Assembly (NCBI GenBank): GCA_947496705.1
Contig: CANMDW010000003.1
Coordinates: 591,622-655,621 of the forward strand
Length of the DNA: 64,000 nucleotides
Direction: 5' to 3'
Source: an uncultured Aquimarina sp.
GTDB lineage: Bacteria; Bacteroidota; Bacteroidia; Flavobacteriales; Flavobacteriaceae
In this document: piece by piece, positions 37,526-47,206 of the stretch
Layout of the letters: each line of letters opens with the position of its first letter
Position numbering within the stretch: the stretch's first letter is position 1
Translations under genes and position numbers: made by a program
Notes under the pieces: model-generated
Databases searched by the model: none
Told to the model about the DNA's origin: nothing
Seen by the model: only the letters and a program-made list of their open reading frames with translations

Positions 37526-37920
37526 AATCCTGAATTCAGAATTATGAATTTTTAATTATACTAACTAGAAGCTTTATTAGTTCCTCACATCTTTCCTGTA
37601 AATCATTTGGAATTTCCATTGTGGTTTCCTCAACAATATCAAGCCAAAAAGATGTTTCATCTGCTTCTTTTAAAGCAATTCCTAATTTATTCTTGAAGTC
37701 CCTGGTGCTTACTCCTCGTTGTGACTCCCTTACATTTGCACCAATACTAGTTCCACATTTAATTAATTGGTTAGCAATCTCGTATTCATGTTTTTCTCTT
37801 AATTCTCTACAAAAGATTACTATGTCACATCCAAAATAGAAACTTTTATCTACAATTGCATTATTTCTTCTTTTGTAACCCATATATTAATTCTGAATTC
37901 AAAATTCTGAATTCAGGATT
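37526..37920 (-). mobile_element. Inverted-repeat-bounded insertion carrying a four-helix-bundle gene
   Basis: AATCCTGAATTCAGAATT at 37526-37543 is matched exactly in reverse complement at 37903-37920, and the similarity continues inward for about 35 bases with a few mismatches. The enclosed 395 bp consists of almost nothing but the gene at 37542-37883. The unit sits exactly in the atpA-atpG gap: its right end is 2 bases from the atpA stop and its left end 14 bases from the atpG start. This looks like an inserted element. Confidence 0.65.
37542..37883 (-). CDS. Four-helix bundle (23S rRNA intervening-sequence type) protein, 113 aa
   Basis: IVP/S23 family. The signature KCGTSIGANVRESQRGVSTRDF and the helical pattern (ANQLIKC, KNKLGIALKEADETSFWLDIV, ERCEELIKLLVSIIK) are diagnostic. 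The family is best known from intervening sequences in bacterial 23S rRNA genes and is related to the Avd accessory proteins of diversity-generating retroelements. Its role is not established. Here it is an insertion between atpA and atpG, on the operon strand, with inverted repeats at both ends; its stop codon overlaps the left repeat. Confidence 0.92.
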   Translation of the reverse strand: MGYKRRNNAIVDKSFYFGCDIVIFCRELREKHEYEIANQLIKCGTSIGANVRESQRGVSTRDFKNKLGIALKEADETSFWLDIVEETTMEIPNDLQERCEELIKLLVSIIKNS

Positions 37921-37922
37921 AT

Positions 37923-39503
37923 CTAACTTTTATATTTCGCTGAAATCTCTTTACAGGCAGACATCAACACATCGGTTACCTCATCGGTTAATTTTCCGGC
38001 TTTTAGAGTGTCTAATGTATCTCTGTGCTTTGCATTAAGATATTCTATATAGTCACTTTCAAATTCTTTTATTTTGTTTACAGGAACATCTCTAAGTAAG
38101 TTCTTGGATCCTGCATAGATAATCGCAATCTGATCTTCTACCTTATAAGGATCATTTTGTGCCTGCTTTAAGATCTCAACATTACGCTTTCCTTTTTCAA
38201 TTACGTTTAATGTTGCTGCATCAAGGTCAGATCCAAACTTAGCAAATGCTTCCAGTTCGCGGAACTGCGCCTGGTCAAGTTTCAATGTACCTGCTACCTT
38301 CTTCATTGATTTAATCTGTGCCGATCCTCCCACACGAGACACCGAGATCCCTACATTAATTGCCGGACGAACACCCGAGTTAAATAAGTCTGAGGTTAAG
38401 AATATTTGTCCATCGGTAATCGAGATTACGTTGGTTGGGATATATGCCGATACATCACCTGCCTGTGTTTCGATAATTGGTAATGCTGTTAAAGATCCTC
38501 CTCCTTTTACTTTCTTTTTTAAAGAATCAGGAAGGTCATTCATATCTTTAGCGATATTATCATCAGCAATTACTTTTGCCGAACGCTCCAATAATCTTGA
38601 GTGAAGATAGAAAACGTCACCTGGATATGCCTCACGTCCTGGTGGACGACGTAATAATAGGGATACCTCACGATATGCTACTGCTTGCTTAGATAAATCA
38701 TCATAGATAATCAAAGCAGGACGGCCAGTATCTCTAAAATACTCCCCGATCGCAGCACCAGCAAATGGGGCATATACCTGCATTGGCGCAGGATCTGAAG
38801 CGTTTGCCGCTACAATAGTTGTATAGGCCATTGCTCCTTTATCTTCTAATACTTTAGCGATCAACGCTACTGTAGAAGCTTTTTGCCCAATCGCAACATA
38901 GATACAATATACAGGCTCACCGGCATCATAAAATTCTTTTTGATTAAGGATCGTATCGATACAAACCGTTGTTTTACCAGTCTGTCGGTCACCGATCACC
39001 AACTCACGCTGCCCTCTTCCGATGGGTACCATCGCATCGATAGACTTGATCCCTGTCTGAAGTGGCTCATTTACCGGCTGACGGAAAATAACCCCGGGAG
39101 CTTTACGCTCTAATGGCATTTCGAAAGTTTCACCTTCGATCGCACCTTTACCGTCGATTGGGCTACCCAAGGTATCTACCACACGACCTACGATTCCTTC
39201 TCCAACATTGATCGATGCAATACGTTGTGTACGCTTTACTGTTACACCCTCTTTTACTTCTGTTGAAGGACCTAAAAGTACTACCCCAACATTATCTTCT
39301 TCCAAATTTAGTACGATACCCTCTAAACCAGAGTCGAACTGCACTAATTCTCCATATTGAGCATTAGACAATCCGTATACACGTGCGATACCATCACCTA
39401 TTTGTAATACGGTACCTACCTCTTCTAATGAAGCTGATGCTTCAAATCCAGATAATTGTTGTTTTAATATTGCTGATACTTCAGCAGGATTCACTTCTGC
39501 CAT
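37923..39503 (-). CDS. atpA: ATP synthase F1 alpha subunit, 526 aa
   Basis: Regulatory nucleotide-binding subunit. The Walker A GDRQTGKT, the segment [18 protein letters not shown] and the signature [17 protein letters not shown] are present. N-terminal [20 protein letters not shown] is the usual delta-binding start. Full length. It follows atpH on the operon strand with 60 bases between them. Its stop is only 2 bases from the inverted repeat of the inserted element at 37526-37920. Confidence 0.98.
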   Translation of the reverse strand: MAEVNPAEVSAILKQQLSGFEASASLEEVGTVLQIGDGIARVYGLSNAQYGELVQFDSGLEGIVLNLEEDNVGVVLLGPSTEVKEGVTVKRTQRIASINVGEGIVGRVVDTLGSPIDGKGAIEGETFEMPLERKAPGVIFRQPVNEPLQTGIKSIDAMVPIGRGQRELVIGDRQTGKTTVCIDTILNQKEFYDAGEPVYCIYVAIGQKASTVALIAKVLEDKGAMAYTTIVAANASDPAPMQVYAPFAGAAIGEYFRDTGRPALIIYDDLSKQAVAYREVSLLLRRPPGREAYPGDVFYLHSRLLERSAKVIADDNIAKDMNDLPDSLKKKVKGGGSLTALPIIETQAGDVSAYIPTNVISITDGQIFLTSDLFNSGVRPAINVGISVSRVGGSAQIKSMKKVAGTLKLDQAQFRELEAFAKFGSDLDAATLNVIEKGKRNVEILKQAQNDPYKVEDQIAIIYAGSKNLLRDVPVNKIKEFESDYIEYLNAKHRDTLDTLKAGKLTDEVTDVLMSACKEISAKYKS

Positions 39504-39563
39504 TTTATAGTAATTTAGACGAACGAATCACCAAGACTCATTCTCTTATTGTTAATTTATATT

Positions 39564-40091
39564 TTAATTACTTAATTCTCTTTTTAAAGTGGTAAGCTTA
39601 TGTGCTATACTTGCGTTGTACTGTAAATCTCCAACTCTAAGAATAAACCCACCAATAATGCTTTCATCGATTATATTTTCGATAGTAGCTTCGTTACCGG
39701 TAAGCTCCTTTATTTTGGCCAGCACTTTTGTGTTTAAAGCTTTGTCCAGCGCAACAGCTGTAGTCACTTTTGCTACTTGAGAATTGTTTAACTGGTCGAA
39801 TAAAACAATGTATTGCCCGGCCACTTCTGCCAGCAAGTCTACTCTTTTATTTTCAATCATTACATCAAATAATTTTTGTGTGATATCGCCGGCACTTTTA
39901 AAGATCTGCTGTAATGAAGCAAGTTTTACTTCATTTTTGATCAACGGGCTGTTTAATACCATTCTAAGTTCGGCACTATCATCAATAGTAGCGATAATAC
40001 TTTGCATATCCTTCTGAACATCCTCGGTGGCTTTTTTGTCCTGAGCCAAACTCAAAACTGCCTTTGCATAACGTATTGCTGCTCTACTCAT
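39564..40091 (-). CDS. atpH: ATP synthase delta subunit, 175 aa
   Basis: Stator linker between F1 alpha and subunit b (OSCP family). Starts SRAAIRYAKAVLSLAQDK and contains the C-terminal signature GGFILRVGDLQYNASIAHKL. Normal length. It starts 7 bases after the atpF stop, so it is translated from the same operon message. Confidence 0.96.
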   Translation of the reverse strand: MSRAAIRYAKAVLSLAQDKKATEDVQKDMQSIIATIDDSAELRMVLNSPLIKNEVKLASLQQIFKSAGDITQKLFDVMIENKRVDLLAEVAGQYIVLFDQLNNSQVAKVTTAVALDKALNTKVLAKIKELTGNEATIENIIDESIIGGFILRVGDLQYNASIAHKLTTLKRELSN

Positions 40092-40098
40092 TTTATGA

Positions 40099-40599
40099 TC
40101 AATTTAAAGTAACATCTCCCAACATAGAGTCAACCAACTCTAATTGTTTGTCTTTGTTAGCTAATTCTTTTCTCACCATTTTTTCTGCAATTTCTACAGA
40201 AAGTTCGGCTACCTGATTTTTTAACTCGGCAATGGCTGCTTTCTTCTCGCTATCGATAGTTGCCTGTGCTTGTGCTACGATCTTGTCTGCCTCTGCTTTG
40301 GCCTCTGTTTTTGCATCTTCAATCATTGAGTTTTTCAACTGCCTGGCCTCTTTAAGCATTCCATCACGCTCTGCTCTGGCTTCATTTAAGATTCGCTCAT
40401 TATCTGCCTGAAGATTTTGCATTTCTTTTCTGGCTTCTTCAGCAGATTTTAATGCATTTTTAATTCCTTCTTCTCTCTCATTAACCGCATTTAAAATGGG
40501 TTTCCATGCATATTTTCTAAGCAGAAATAATAATGCTAAAAAAAGGACCGTTTGCCAAATGAATAATCCAAGCGAAAACTCTTCTACTAACTTTTCCAT
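40099..40599 (-). CDS. atpF: ATP synthase F0 subunit b, 166 aa
   Basis: Peripheral stalk. One N-terminal membrane helix (GLFIWQTVLFLALLFLLRKYAWKP) is followed by a long charged coiled coil rich in A, E and K (AEEARKEMQNLQADNERIL and on). Usual size for a Bacteroidota b subunit. It lies between atpE (84 bases upstream) and atpH. Confidence 0.97.
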   Translation of the reverse strand: MEKLVEEFSLGLFIWQTVLFLALLFLLRKYAWKPILNAVNEREEGIKNALKSAEEARKEMQNLQADNERILNEARAERDGMLKEARQLKNSMIEDAKTEAKAEADKIVAQAQATIDSEKKAAIAELKNQVAELSVEIAEKMVRKELANKDKQLELVDSMLGDVTLN

Positions 40600-40683
40600 C
40601 TATGAATATATATTGAATTGTACTATTTACTTAATATTGAAATTCACAGCCATAACCAACCGTTATGGCTGTGAATTTTTTGA

Positions 40684-40890
<207 letters not shown>

Positions 40891-40911
40891 TTAATAATTA
40901 AACATTCTATT

Positions 40912-42036
40912 TTAGTGAGCTATTTCGTGCTCGTGTTCATGATCGTGCTCCTCTGAAGCAAATCCAAAGTACAGCGCTGATAACATGGTAAAAATATAGG
41001 CTTGTAACAATGCTACCAAAACCTCAATAAGTGAGATAGCGAATGCCAAAAAGAATGACAATCCACCGCCCAACCAGTTTTTAAAAATAAATATCAATCC
41101 GATCAAACTCATTAATACGATATGCCCTGCCTGCATATTTGCATACAAACGTATTAACAATGAGAATGGTTTTATAATAAGTCCTAATAATTCGATAGGA
41201 ACCAAAATAATATATAAAGGTATTTTGGCATACCATGGCATAGAGCTACCCAACGGGTCAAACAAGTGCAGCCAATAATCTTTTTTTCCCGAGAAATTGG
41301 TAATTAAGAAAGTAAGTATTGCCAATGCCAGAGTTACAGCAATATTTCCTGTTACATTAACTCCAAGTGGGGTTAATCCAAAAATATTTAAAAACCAGAT
41401 AAAGAAAAATATAGTTAATAAATACGGCATATACTTTTTATAGTGCTTTTCTCCAATATTAGAAATTGCAATATCATCACGTATATATAAAACAATAGGT
41501 TCAAAAAACCGTCCTGCTCCTTTAGCTATTCCATTATTTTTACCATACGATCTGGCCAACCCTCTAAACAGGAAAAACATGAGTATCCCCGTTATGATAA
41601 TCATAAAAACACTTTTGGTAATCGACAAATCTAAAGGTTTTACATTGGTTGCATGATGCGCTTCGTCATAATGAATCGTGCCTTCTGCATCTGTCTTATA
41701 TATTTTGCTATGGTATAACTTGTAGTAGTTGCCATCTATATTGGCAACGGTTTCTCCATGATGAAATTTTGATGATGAAAAAACTTTCAGGCCATTATCC
41801 CAAAGAATAACAGGAAGTGGAAATCCAATATACTTATGTTCTCCAGTATCTGTGGTGTAAGAGCCAATAGAAAAATCATGCGAATCCTGAAGGTGATGAC
41901 CAATGTATTCTTTGATCTCTTTTCGGATTTCTTCTTTGGAATTTCCTTTTTCCTTAACTTCCTCTTTTCCAAAGGAAACGAAGGAAATCAACATCAGTAA
42001 AATAGTTAGGTTTTTTACTATGATTTTTCTCTGCAT
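40912..42036 (-). CDS. atpB: ATP synthase F0 subunit a, 374 aa
   Basis: Proton channel subunit. The C-terminal 220 residues hold the membrane helices and the essential arginine segment (IIKPFSLLIRLYANMQAGHIV). The N-terminal ~130 residues are an export-signal-like start (NLTILLMLISFVSFG) and a periplasmic extension found in Bacteroidota (HDFSIGSYTTDTGEHKYIGF). A histidine/glutamate-rich tail (EEHDHEHEHEIAH) ends the protein. First structural subunit of this operon, 36 bases before atpE. Confidence 0.97.
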   Translation of the reverse strand: MQRKIIVKNLTILLMLISFVSFGKEEVKEKGNSKEEIRKEIKEYIGHHLQDSHDFSIGSYTTDTGEHKYIGFPLPVILWDNGLKVFSSSKFHHGETVANIDGNYYKLYHSKIYKTDAEGTIHYDEAHHATNVKPLDLSITKSVFMIIITGILMFFLFRGLARSYGKNNGIAKGAGRFFEPIVLYIRDDIAISNIGEKHYKKYMPYLLTIFFFIWFLNIFGLTPLGVNVTGNIAVTLALAILTFLITNFSGKKDYWLHLFDPLGSSMPWYAKIPLYIILVPIELLGLIIKPFSLLIRLYANMQAGHIVLMSLIGLIFIFKNWLGGGLSFFLAFAISLIEVLVALLQAYIFTMLSALYFGFASEEHDHEHEHEIAH

Positions 42037-42130
42037 ATCACTTAAATATATAGTGCTCTAAAAACGCTGCAAAGGTATATTTTTAAATGAAAAACAAAAA
42101 CTATTCTACACTTTATTTTATCTGTTTATT

Positions 42131-42312
42131 TAAGGGCATCTCTAAAAACTACTTTTTATTACTAATGGCTGCAAAAATCAATACCTGTGTCGTCAGAAAA
42201 AATCTTTCCTCAATGTAGCTATGGCTATACCTGCAGAATATTTCTGCTTCTACCTTGATTTTGGTTTTTTCGCTCATTCTCGTCACAAAACCAGTTTTTA
42301 GTAGAGTCCTTA
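42131..42312 (-). repeat. Possible repeat element with a 42-residue frame
   Basis: TAAGGGCATCTCTAAAAACT at 42131-42150 and the reverse complement of 42293-42312 agree at 15 of 20 positions, giving weak terminal inverted repeats. Inside is an open frame on the minus strand from 42277 to 42149 (starts SEKTKIKVEAEIF, ends IFAAISNKK, 42 aa). It fills the otherwise empty gap between atpB and the upstream DUF6168-like gene. I cannot decide between a tiny gene and a dispersed repeat. Confidence 0.35.
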
Positions 42313-42323
42313 AGCAGGTAAAA

Positions 42324-42719
42324 CTATTCGGTTTTTTCGAGTTTTTTGAGCAATTGAGAAACTCCTATAGTCTCTATTATTAAACTAATGGTATATGGAA
42401 CAAAAAAAGCAGCCAACTCTAATGAGTTAATACTGCCATCTTCTTTGTATAAAGGAGAAAAGACAATAAAAAATACGGCAAATTTAATGGAGCTACCTGC
42501 TATAAACAAAAAACCAATTTGTGTTTTTAACTTGTTTGATAAAAAATAAATAATCGAAAAAATTAAAAGAGCAAGAATTGCATTTATAACATAAGACAAC
42601 ACAATATGATGATCATACATGGGTAATCCTTTCAGGTGTAAAACCATCAGATGTAATAAAAAGACAATGCAAAGAATGGCAACTATGGATATAAAAAACT
42701 TTACGTATAAGGATTTCAT
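42324..42719 (-). CDS. DUF6168-like membrane protein, 131 aa
   Basis: Four predicted membrane helices (FFISIVAILCIVFLLHLMV, VLSYVINAILALLIFSIIYFL, GFLFIAGSSIKFAVFFIVF, FVPYTISLIIETIGVSQLL). It occupies the place of AtpI-like proteins in front of atpB in flavobacterial atp operons, and may help assemble the c ring or supply magnesium as AtpI is thought to do; this is inference. It begins 4 bases after the atpZ-like gene. Confidence 0.8.
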   Translation of the reverse strand: MKSLYVKFFISIVAILCIVFLLHLMVLHLKGLPMYDHHIVLSYVINAILALLIFSIIYFLSNKLKTQIGFLFIAGSSIKFAVFFIVFSPLYKEDGSINSLELAAFFVPYTISLIIETIGVSQLLKKLEKTE

Positions 42720-42723
42720 CTAC

Positions 42724-43002
42724 CTAATCATCAGATTTATGAATACGATTGAGCTGTTTGATGACCAGGAATATAGATGCCGCTACGCCAAAAAGAACCA
42801 GACCCATTGTGAACCAGCGTTTCTCTAGTTCATAATAGGCATCCAGTTTCTTTCCGATGTATGCACAGATAAAGATAGTAGCTCCCATCTGGAAGGCTAT
42901 CCCGGTCAAGGCTATATACTTTTTAAGCTGATTTTCCTTGCCCTTGCGATACGGGTCTTTCTGGTTGTCCTGATTGTGCTTGTTGTGCTGTTTTTTGCTC
43001 AC
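42724..43002 (-). CDS. AtpZ/AtpI-like protein, 92 aa
   Basis: A hydrophilic, asparagine/lysine-rich N-terminus (about 27 residues) precedes two membrane helices (YIALTGIAFQMGATIFICAYIGKKLD and MGLVLFGVAASIFLVIKQL), the pattern of AtpZ/F0F1 assembly proteins. Its first 80 bases overlap the 3' end of the bactofilin gene in another frame, so translation of the two is probably coupled. Confidence 0.87.
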   Translation of the reverse strand: MSKKQHNKHNQDNQKDPYRKGKENQLKKYIALTGIAFQMGATIFICAYIGKKLDAYYELEKRWFTMGLVLFGVAASIFLVIKQLNRIHKSDD

Positions 43003-43393
43003 TTGGTTTGCTCAAAGATTTTACGTTACCTTTCATAGAACAAGAAGCATTGAAATTTGCTCCGGGCTCAACAGCCAGTTTACCTACGGTTACTTCACCT
43101 TCAATGTGCGCTGTTGGTTTTAAAGATAATGTATTTGATACCACAAGAGTTCCTGAAAACTTACCTTCAAAATCTGCATCAGAACATTCTAGTGTTCCTT
43201 TGATAAAGCCAGAGGATCCAACGACTACTTTGCCTATAGTTTTAAACGTTCCTTCGATCGTTCCTTCGATTCTAAAGCCTCCTTCAGAAATGATGTCACC
43301 AACGATTTTGGTTCCTTCGGAAACTTTGTTTTGATTGCGTGAGAAATCGGTCATATTGCCTTGCTCTCTTCCTTTTTTATTATCTGAAAACAT
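42923..43393 (-). CDS. Bactofilin, 156 aa
   Basis: Polymer-forming cytoskeletal protein. The central right-handed beta-helix (VSEGTKIVGDIISEGGFRIEGTIEGTFKTIGKVVVGSSGFIKG) is diagnostic. The disordered tail after about residue 125 (PSEQKTAQQAQSGQPERPV) is encoded by the 80 bases that overlap atpZ. Cytoplasmic or membrane-associated filaments that position cell-wall or motility machinery. It is flanked by sprE and the ATP synthase genes. Confidence 0.93.
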   Translation of the reverse strand: MFSDNKKGREQGNMTDFSRNQNKVSEGTKIVGDIISEGGFRIEGTIEGTFKTIGKVVVGSSGFIKGTLECSDADFEGKFSGTLVVSNTLSLKPTAHIEGEVTVGKLAVEPGANFNASCSMKGNVKSLSKPSEQKTAQQAQSGQPERPVSQGQGKSA

Positions 43394-43414
43394 AATATAA
43401 GGGGATTTAAATGA

Positions 43415-46165
43415 TTATTCGGTTTCTGCTTCTGGTTGTTTATATTCTTCCAGATTCTTATGAATCTGAAGAATTCGATAATTTGGAGATGCTATCGTAA
43501 AATACGCAGCCTCTACCTTTTTATAATATTTCTTTCTTCTATTCCATTTGGTCAGGTCAACTCCACGGGTATCTTCGGTCTTACCTAGTTCCAGTAATTC
43601 ACCCAGACCCTCTGCTCCCAGCCTGTTTCTTCTGGTATGTACAACGACAAACTGTTGTTGGTTGGTATATACATCCAAAGAAACTTTCATTTTGTCATAT
43701 CGCAGCTCTTTGATAATGTTTTCTATGTGCTCTTTCAAACCTTCGGCCTGATTGGTACCCATAGTAGAATACGCATAGATCAATTTATGGTTTTCTTCTT
43801 CATCTACATCGATTAAGAATTCACTATTTTGTATCTGCGGAATGGTGACCTGATAGATAAGCTGGGCTTTTTTTCCTTCGGGGCTTTGAGGATAATTGAG
43901 CGATACATAAGTAAGTGCCTCTTTATATGCTTCAAACCCACGATAACGACCAATTGCCTGTGCCTTTAATAGTTCGAACTTTGGTAAAAAATCATCCTCA
44001 CCTCCAAACTTTGTGATCAGTTCATCGCTTTCCCTGATGACTGATGCATATTTCTGTTCCTGAAAATCTTTAAATAATCTATTGTACCTTGATTTTGGGC
44101 TATTTTGATCGTCCTGTAGTTCTTCATCAGGGTTTTGAAGTATTTTGGCATACCTCGATTCGCCATGATTATTGATGATGTCCTGCATCAAGGCATTAGA
44201 TTTTGTGGTATTTGCTTGTGCAAAATAAATTTTATATAAATTATACTTAGAAGGAACTATGAGTCGTTCTTCGGGGTCACTTTGTAATAAATTTTCGAAC
44301 TTATCAATGGCCAGGCCATACTCCTGAAACTTTTCTTTATAGATCACTCCCAACTGATAATAGGCAAAATTGCGGTCTGTTTTTAAGCTATCCAGTGTAG
44401 TTTGCTCTGTTGGAAGCTGAGCAATATACGTTTGCGGATCAAAGGCAGGATCTGTATCGATCGAATATGCTTCTTTTTCTTCTTCTACCACTTCAGAGAC
44501 TGCGCTTGGATTAGAGATACTCGAAACCCGCCAGTTATCCTGTAGTTCCCGATTTCCATAGGTTCTTTTAAAAGCGGTTTTTCCATAGGCCACCGTAGTT
44601 TGATTATAGAAATAAAATGTGCCCCCGGTATTGGGTCCCTTGGCATCTGTTCCCAATCCTGTACCTGGTTGTCTAAATCTTTGTTCGGCCGGCAGACCTT
44701 CTTTTATTCTGGCTACTTCTGCTGCTTTCTCGGCAAGAATGGCTTTTACCTTTAGTTTATCGGTATAATCAGCGTAGTAGGCCAATCTTTCTTCTGGAGA
44801 CATGGCTGCCACCGTGAGGATACTATCGTTTGTTTTGGATATTCCTTCATATAAAATTACATCATCCAGGTTATCTCGCTTCTTCTTCAATACTCTATAC
44901 CTTTTTGAGTCTACAATCATTCGCTGCAGTGTACTGTCATAATATGCTCCCGAAACAGCGTATTCTTTTCTATCAAAACTAATATCTCCCAAAGTGTAAT
45001 AATTAAGAGATTCCAGGTATTTATCTTCAGAATTGGTGCGTAGGGATTTATTGTAGTATTCAACAGCCAGATCGATAGAGTCCAGGGTTTTAAAATACAC
45101 TGCTTTTTGGTTATAAATCTTATCCAGAAATGGCCTGTTTTCTCGATTTTCTTCAAGTTTGGTTAGTAATTCGAGAAATTCTTCTTTATTACCGATCTCA
45201 TAATTAAAATTTCGTGCCTTGGCCATATAGGCATTCATCATATACCTTCTAGGCGTTCTTCTATTGAGTTCAATCACCCGATCAAAGGCATAGTTGGCAC
45301 TATCTTTATATCCAAGTTCGTTCAATAATTGTCCTTTTATATATAGGTAGCGTCCTTTTTCTTCATTTTTTCTGGTATGGACAGCCGCTTTGGTAATATA
45401 GGTAACGGCAGAATCCTTTTTCTCCATATTCACATATGCCTGTGCCATCATAGCTACAGCATCTGCATAATCCTGAGGCTTCATAAATTCCTGCTCAATC
45501 ATCCTGGTGAGGTCTTCAATAGCTTTCTCATTATTATCAAGACGAAGGTTGGTTTTGGCTCTCCAGACTTTGGCGTGATTGATCGTATTGCTTGCAGGAT
45601 ATTTATAGAGAATATAGTTGAACGCTTCCAGGGCAGGCACAAAACGTTGTTCAAAATATCGTGCTTTCCCTAATAATAAAAAGGCTTCGTCCACTTTAGG
45701 ATTTCGCTCCTTCTCCTCTATAAGCATACTATGCTTCTGGATCGACTTTACTGCTTTTTCTTCGGCTCTGTCAAAATTTTGATTTAGTACTTCATTGGGT
45801 AGTCGAACATCTTCACTTACGATCATTCTTTCTATAGGAAGTAGTTCCCAAAAGTTATCTTTATAGGATTCAATAATATCCTGCTGGCCTTTATCAAAAG
45901 CTAGCCGGCCATTATATAAGGTATTATTTTTTGTAGTCACATCATGCCAGGTACGATTTACCCATTTGTCCTTTTTACGAGAACAAGCAAATCCTACAAT
46001 TGCCAAAAGCAATACCAGCGCGATTTGTGATGTTTTTTTCCCCAAACCAAATAATTTATACGTGTGATAACTAAAAAACTTCCTTTTTAGTGTGTTTATA
46101 TACACAAATATATAATGTGTGTGGTAAAAATACATTTCTTTCGTTAAAAAACAGGTTGTTAACAT
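43415..46165 (-). CDS. sprE: SprE/PorW-like TPR lipoprotein, 916 aa or shorter
   Basis: Outer-membrane-associated TPR lipoprotein needed for type IX secretion and gliding in Flavobacterium. The mature part starts at the lipobox VGFAC and continues RKKDKWVNRTWHDVTTKNN, the family hallmark, followed by many TPR repeats. The start is doubtful: from ATG 46165 the lipobox cysteine is residue 61, much too long for a signal peptide. A TTG at 46045 would give a 21-residue SPII signal (GKKTSQIALVLLLAIVGFAC) and is more plausible. It lies 21 bases upstream of the bactofilin gene. Fits the secreted proteins with T9SS tails in this window. Confidence 0.87.
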   Translation of the reverse strand: MLTTCFLTKEMYFYHTHYIFVYINTLKRKFFSYHTYKLFGLGKKTSQIALVLLLAIVGFACSRKKDKWVNRTWHDVTTKNNTLYNGRLAFDKGQQDIIESYKDNFWELLPIERMIVSEDVRLPNEVLNQNFDRAEEKAVKSIQKHSMLIEEKERNPKVDEAFLLLGKARYFEQRFVPALEAFNYILYKYPASNTINHAKVWRAKTNLRLDNNEKAIEDLTRMIEQEFMKPQDYADAVAMMAQAYVNMEKKDSAVTYITKAAVHTRKNEEKGRYLYIKGQLLNELGYKDSANYAFDRVIELNRRTPRRYMMNAYMAKARNFNYEIGNKEEFLELLTKLEENRENRPFLDKIYNQKAVYFKTLDSIDLAVEYYNKSLRTNSEDKYLESLNYYTLGDISFDRKEYAVSGAYYDSTLQRMIVDSKRYRVLKKKRDNLDDVILYEGISKTNDSILTVAAMSPEERLAYYADYTDKLKVKAILAEKAAEVARIKEGLPAEQRFRQPGTGLGTDAKGPNTGGTFYFYNQTTVAYGKTAFKRTYGNRELQDNWRVSSISNPSAVSEVVEEEKEAYSIDTDPAFDPQTYIAQLPTEQTTLDSLKTDRNFAYYQLGVIYKEKFQEYGLAIDKFENLLQSDPEERLIVPSKYNLYKIYFAQANTTKSNALMQDIINNHGESRYAKILQNPDEELQDDQNSPKSRYNRLFKDFQEQKYASVIRESDELITKFGGEDDFLPKFELLKAQAIGRYRGFEAYKEALTYVSLNYPQSPEGKKAQLIYQVTIPQIQNSEFLIDVDEEENHKLIYAYSTMGTNQAEGLKEHIENIIKELRYDKMKVSLDVYTNQQQFVVVHTRRNRLGAEGLGELLELGKTEDTRGVDLTKWNRRKKYYKKVEAAYFTIASPNYRILQIHKNLEEYKQPEAETE

Positions 46166-46338
46166 CTTTTTCTCTTTCTAAAGATTGTTTTTGTTGTATT
46201 TTTTTGAGTTGTTAACAATGGCTGAAACAAGCCTGACTTTTATATGAAATACCTACGAGGAAGAGCCATCGAGGTATCAAACCTAGACCTGATTCTTTAT
46301 ACATACTACAATGTACTATATTTTAAAACTGTGCTATA

Positions 46339-46395
46339 CCCGAGGCAGAGCCTGCCTGGATCGGCAGACAGGCCTTGGGGAATTCTATTGATAAA
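46339..46395. repeat. Dispersed GC-rich palindromic repeat, copy 4
   Basis: CCGAGGCAGAGCCTGCCTGG, then ATCGGCAGACAGGCCTTGGG and GAATTCTATTGATAAAA. Same family as 9462, 18180 and 36484; a further CCTGCCGGCC...GGCAGGG palindrome follows to 46433. In the 340 bases between sprE and the ABC transporter I see nothing else. Confidence 0.8.
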
Positions 46396-46505
46396 AACAC
46401 CTGCCGGCCTTTGGCCACCCTTCTCAGGCAGGGATAGTTTTTTGATAAAAAAGCATCACGGTAATGCTAGAATGACGCTTAAAATTCTCTACACTTTTTT
46501 ACTAC

Positions 46506-47201
46506 TTATTTATTGAAATGCTCCTCGAGTTCTTTTAATGTTGCGGCAGATGTTGTTAAGTCTTTTACCACTTCTCCTTTATCTAACACAACAATACGCT
46601 CACACACTTCGGTAACGTGCATTAGATCATGACTAGATATCATAACAGTAACTTCAGGATTTGCAGATAATTCTTTGAGGATTTTTTTGAGCCGTATTTG
46701 TGTGGTGGGATCCAAATTGGCAAAGGGCTCATCCAAAACAATCACCTCTGGATTACCGATGAGTGCTGCGATAATCCCCACTTTTTTTTGATTTCCTTTG
46801 GAGAGGTCTCTCAAATATTTTTTCTGACCCAAAACTTCTCCATGAAAAAAATCTTCAAACCGAGAAAGCAGCCCATTCACATCGGCTTTATTTTGCCCCC
46901 GAAGCTCCCCTATAAAATAAAAATACTCTTCTGCTGTTAAATACCCGATTAAGAACGTTTCATCAATAAATGCCGAAGTCACAGATTTCCATTCTTCACT
47001 TTCGCTCACTTTAATTCCGTTGTTTTCTATATGCCCGGTTGTTGGTTTAATAAGATCTAATACCGCGCTAAATAAGGTGGTTTTTCCTGCTCCGTTATTT
47101 CCTACAAGGCCAAAGCTGTTTCCCTTCTGTATTTCCAAATGATCAATAGTAAGAACGGTATTTCCTGTATATGTTTTGGTAAAATTATGTACTGTTATCA
47201 T
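46506..47201 (-). CDS. ABC transporter ATP-binding protein, 231 aa
   Basis: ATPase of an ABC-2 type transporter: Walker A GNNGAGKTTL, Q-loop region SAFIDETFLIG, signature LRDLSKGNQKKVG, Walker B VIVLDEPFANLDP and switch histidine SSHDLMHV. Works with the membrane protein encoded just upstream (47207, 5 bases away). The cargo is unknown; related pairs in Bacteroidota are often annotated as export or drug transporters. Confidence 0.93.
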   Translation of the reverse strand: MITVHNFTKTYTGNTVLTIDHLEIQKGNSFGLVGNNGAGKTTLFSAVLDLIKPTTGHIENNGIKVSESEEWKSVTSAFIDETFLIGYLTAEEYFYFIGELRGQNKADVNGLLSRFEDFFHGEVLGQKKYLRDLSKGNQKKVGIIAALIGNPEVIVLDEPFANLDPTTQIRLKKILKELSANPEVTVMISSHDLMHVTEVCERIVVLDKGEVVKDLTTSAATLKELEEHFNK

Positions 47202-47206
47202 TTGGC

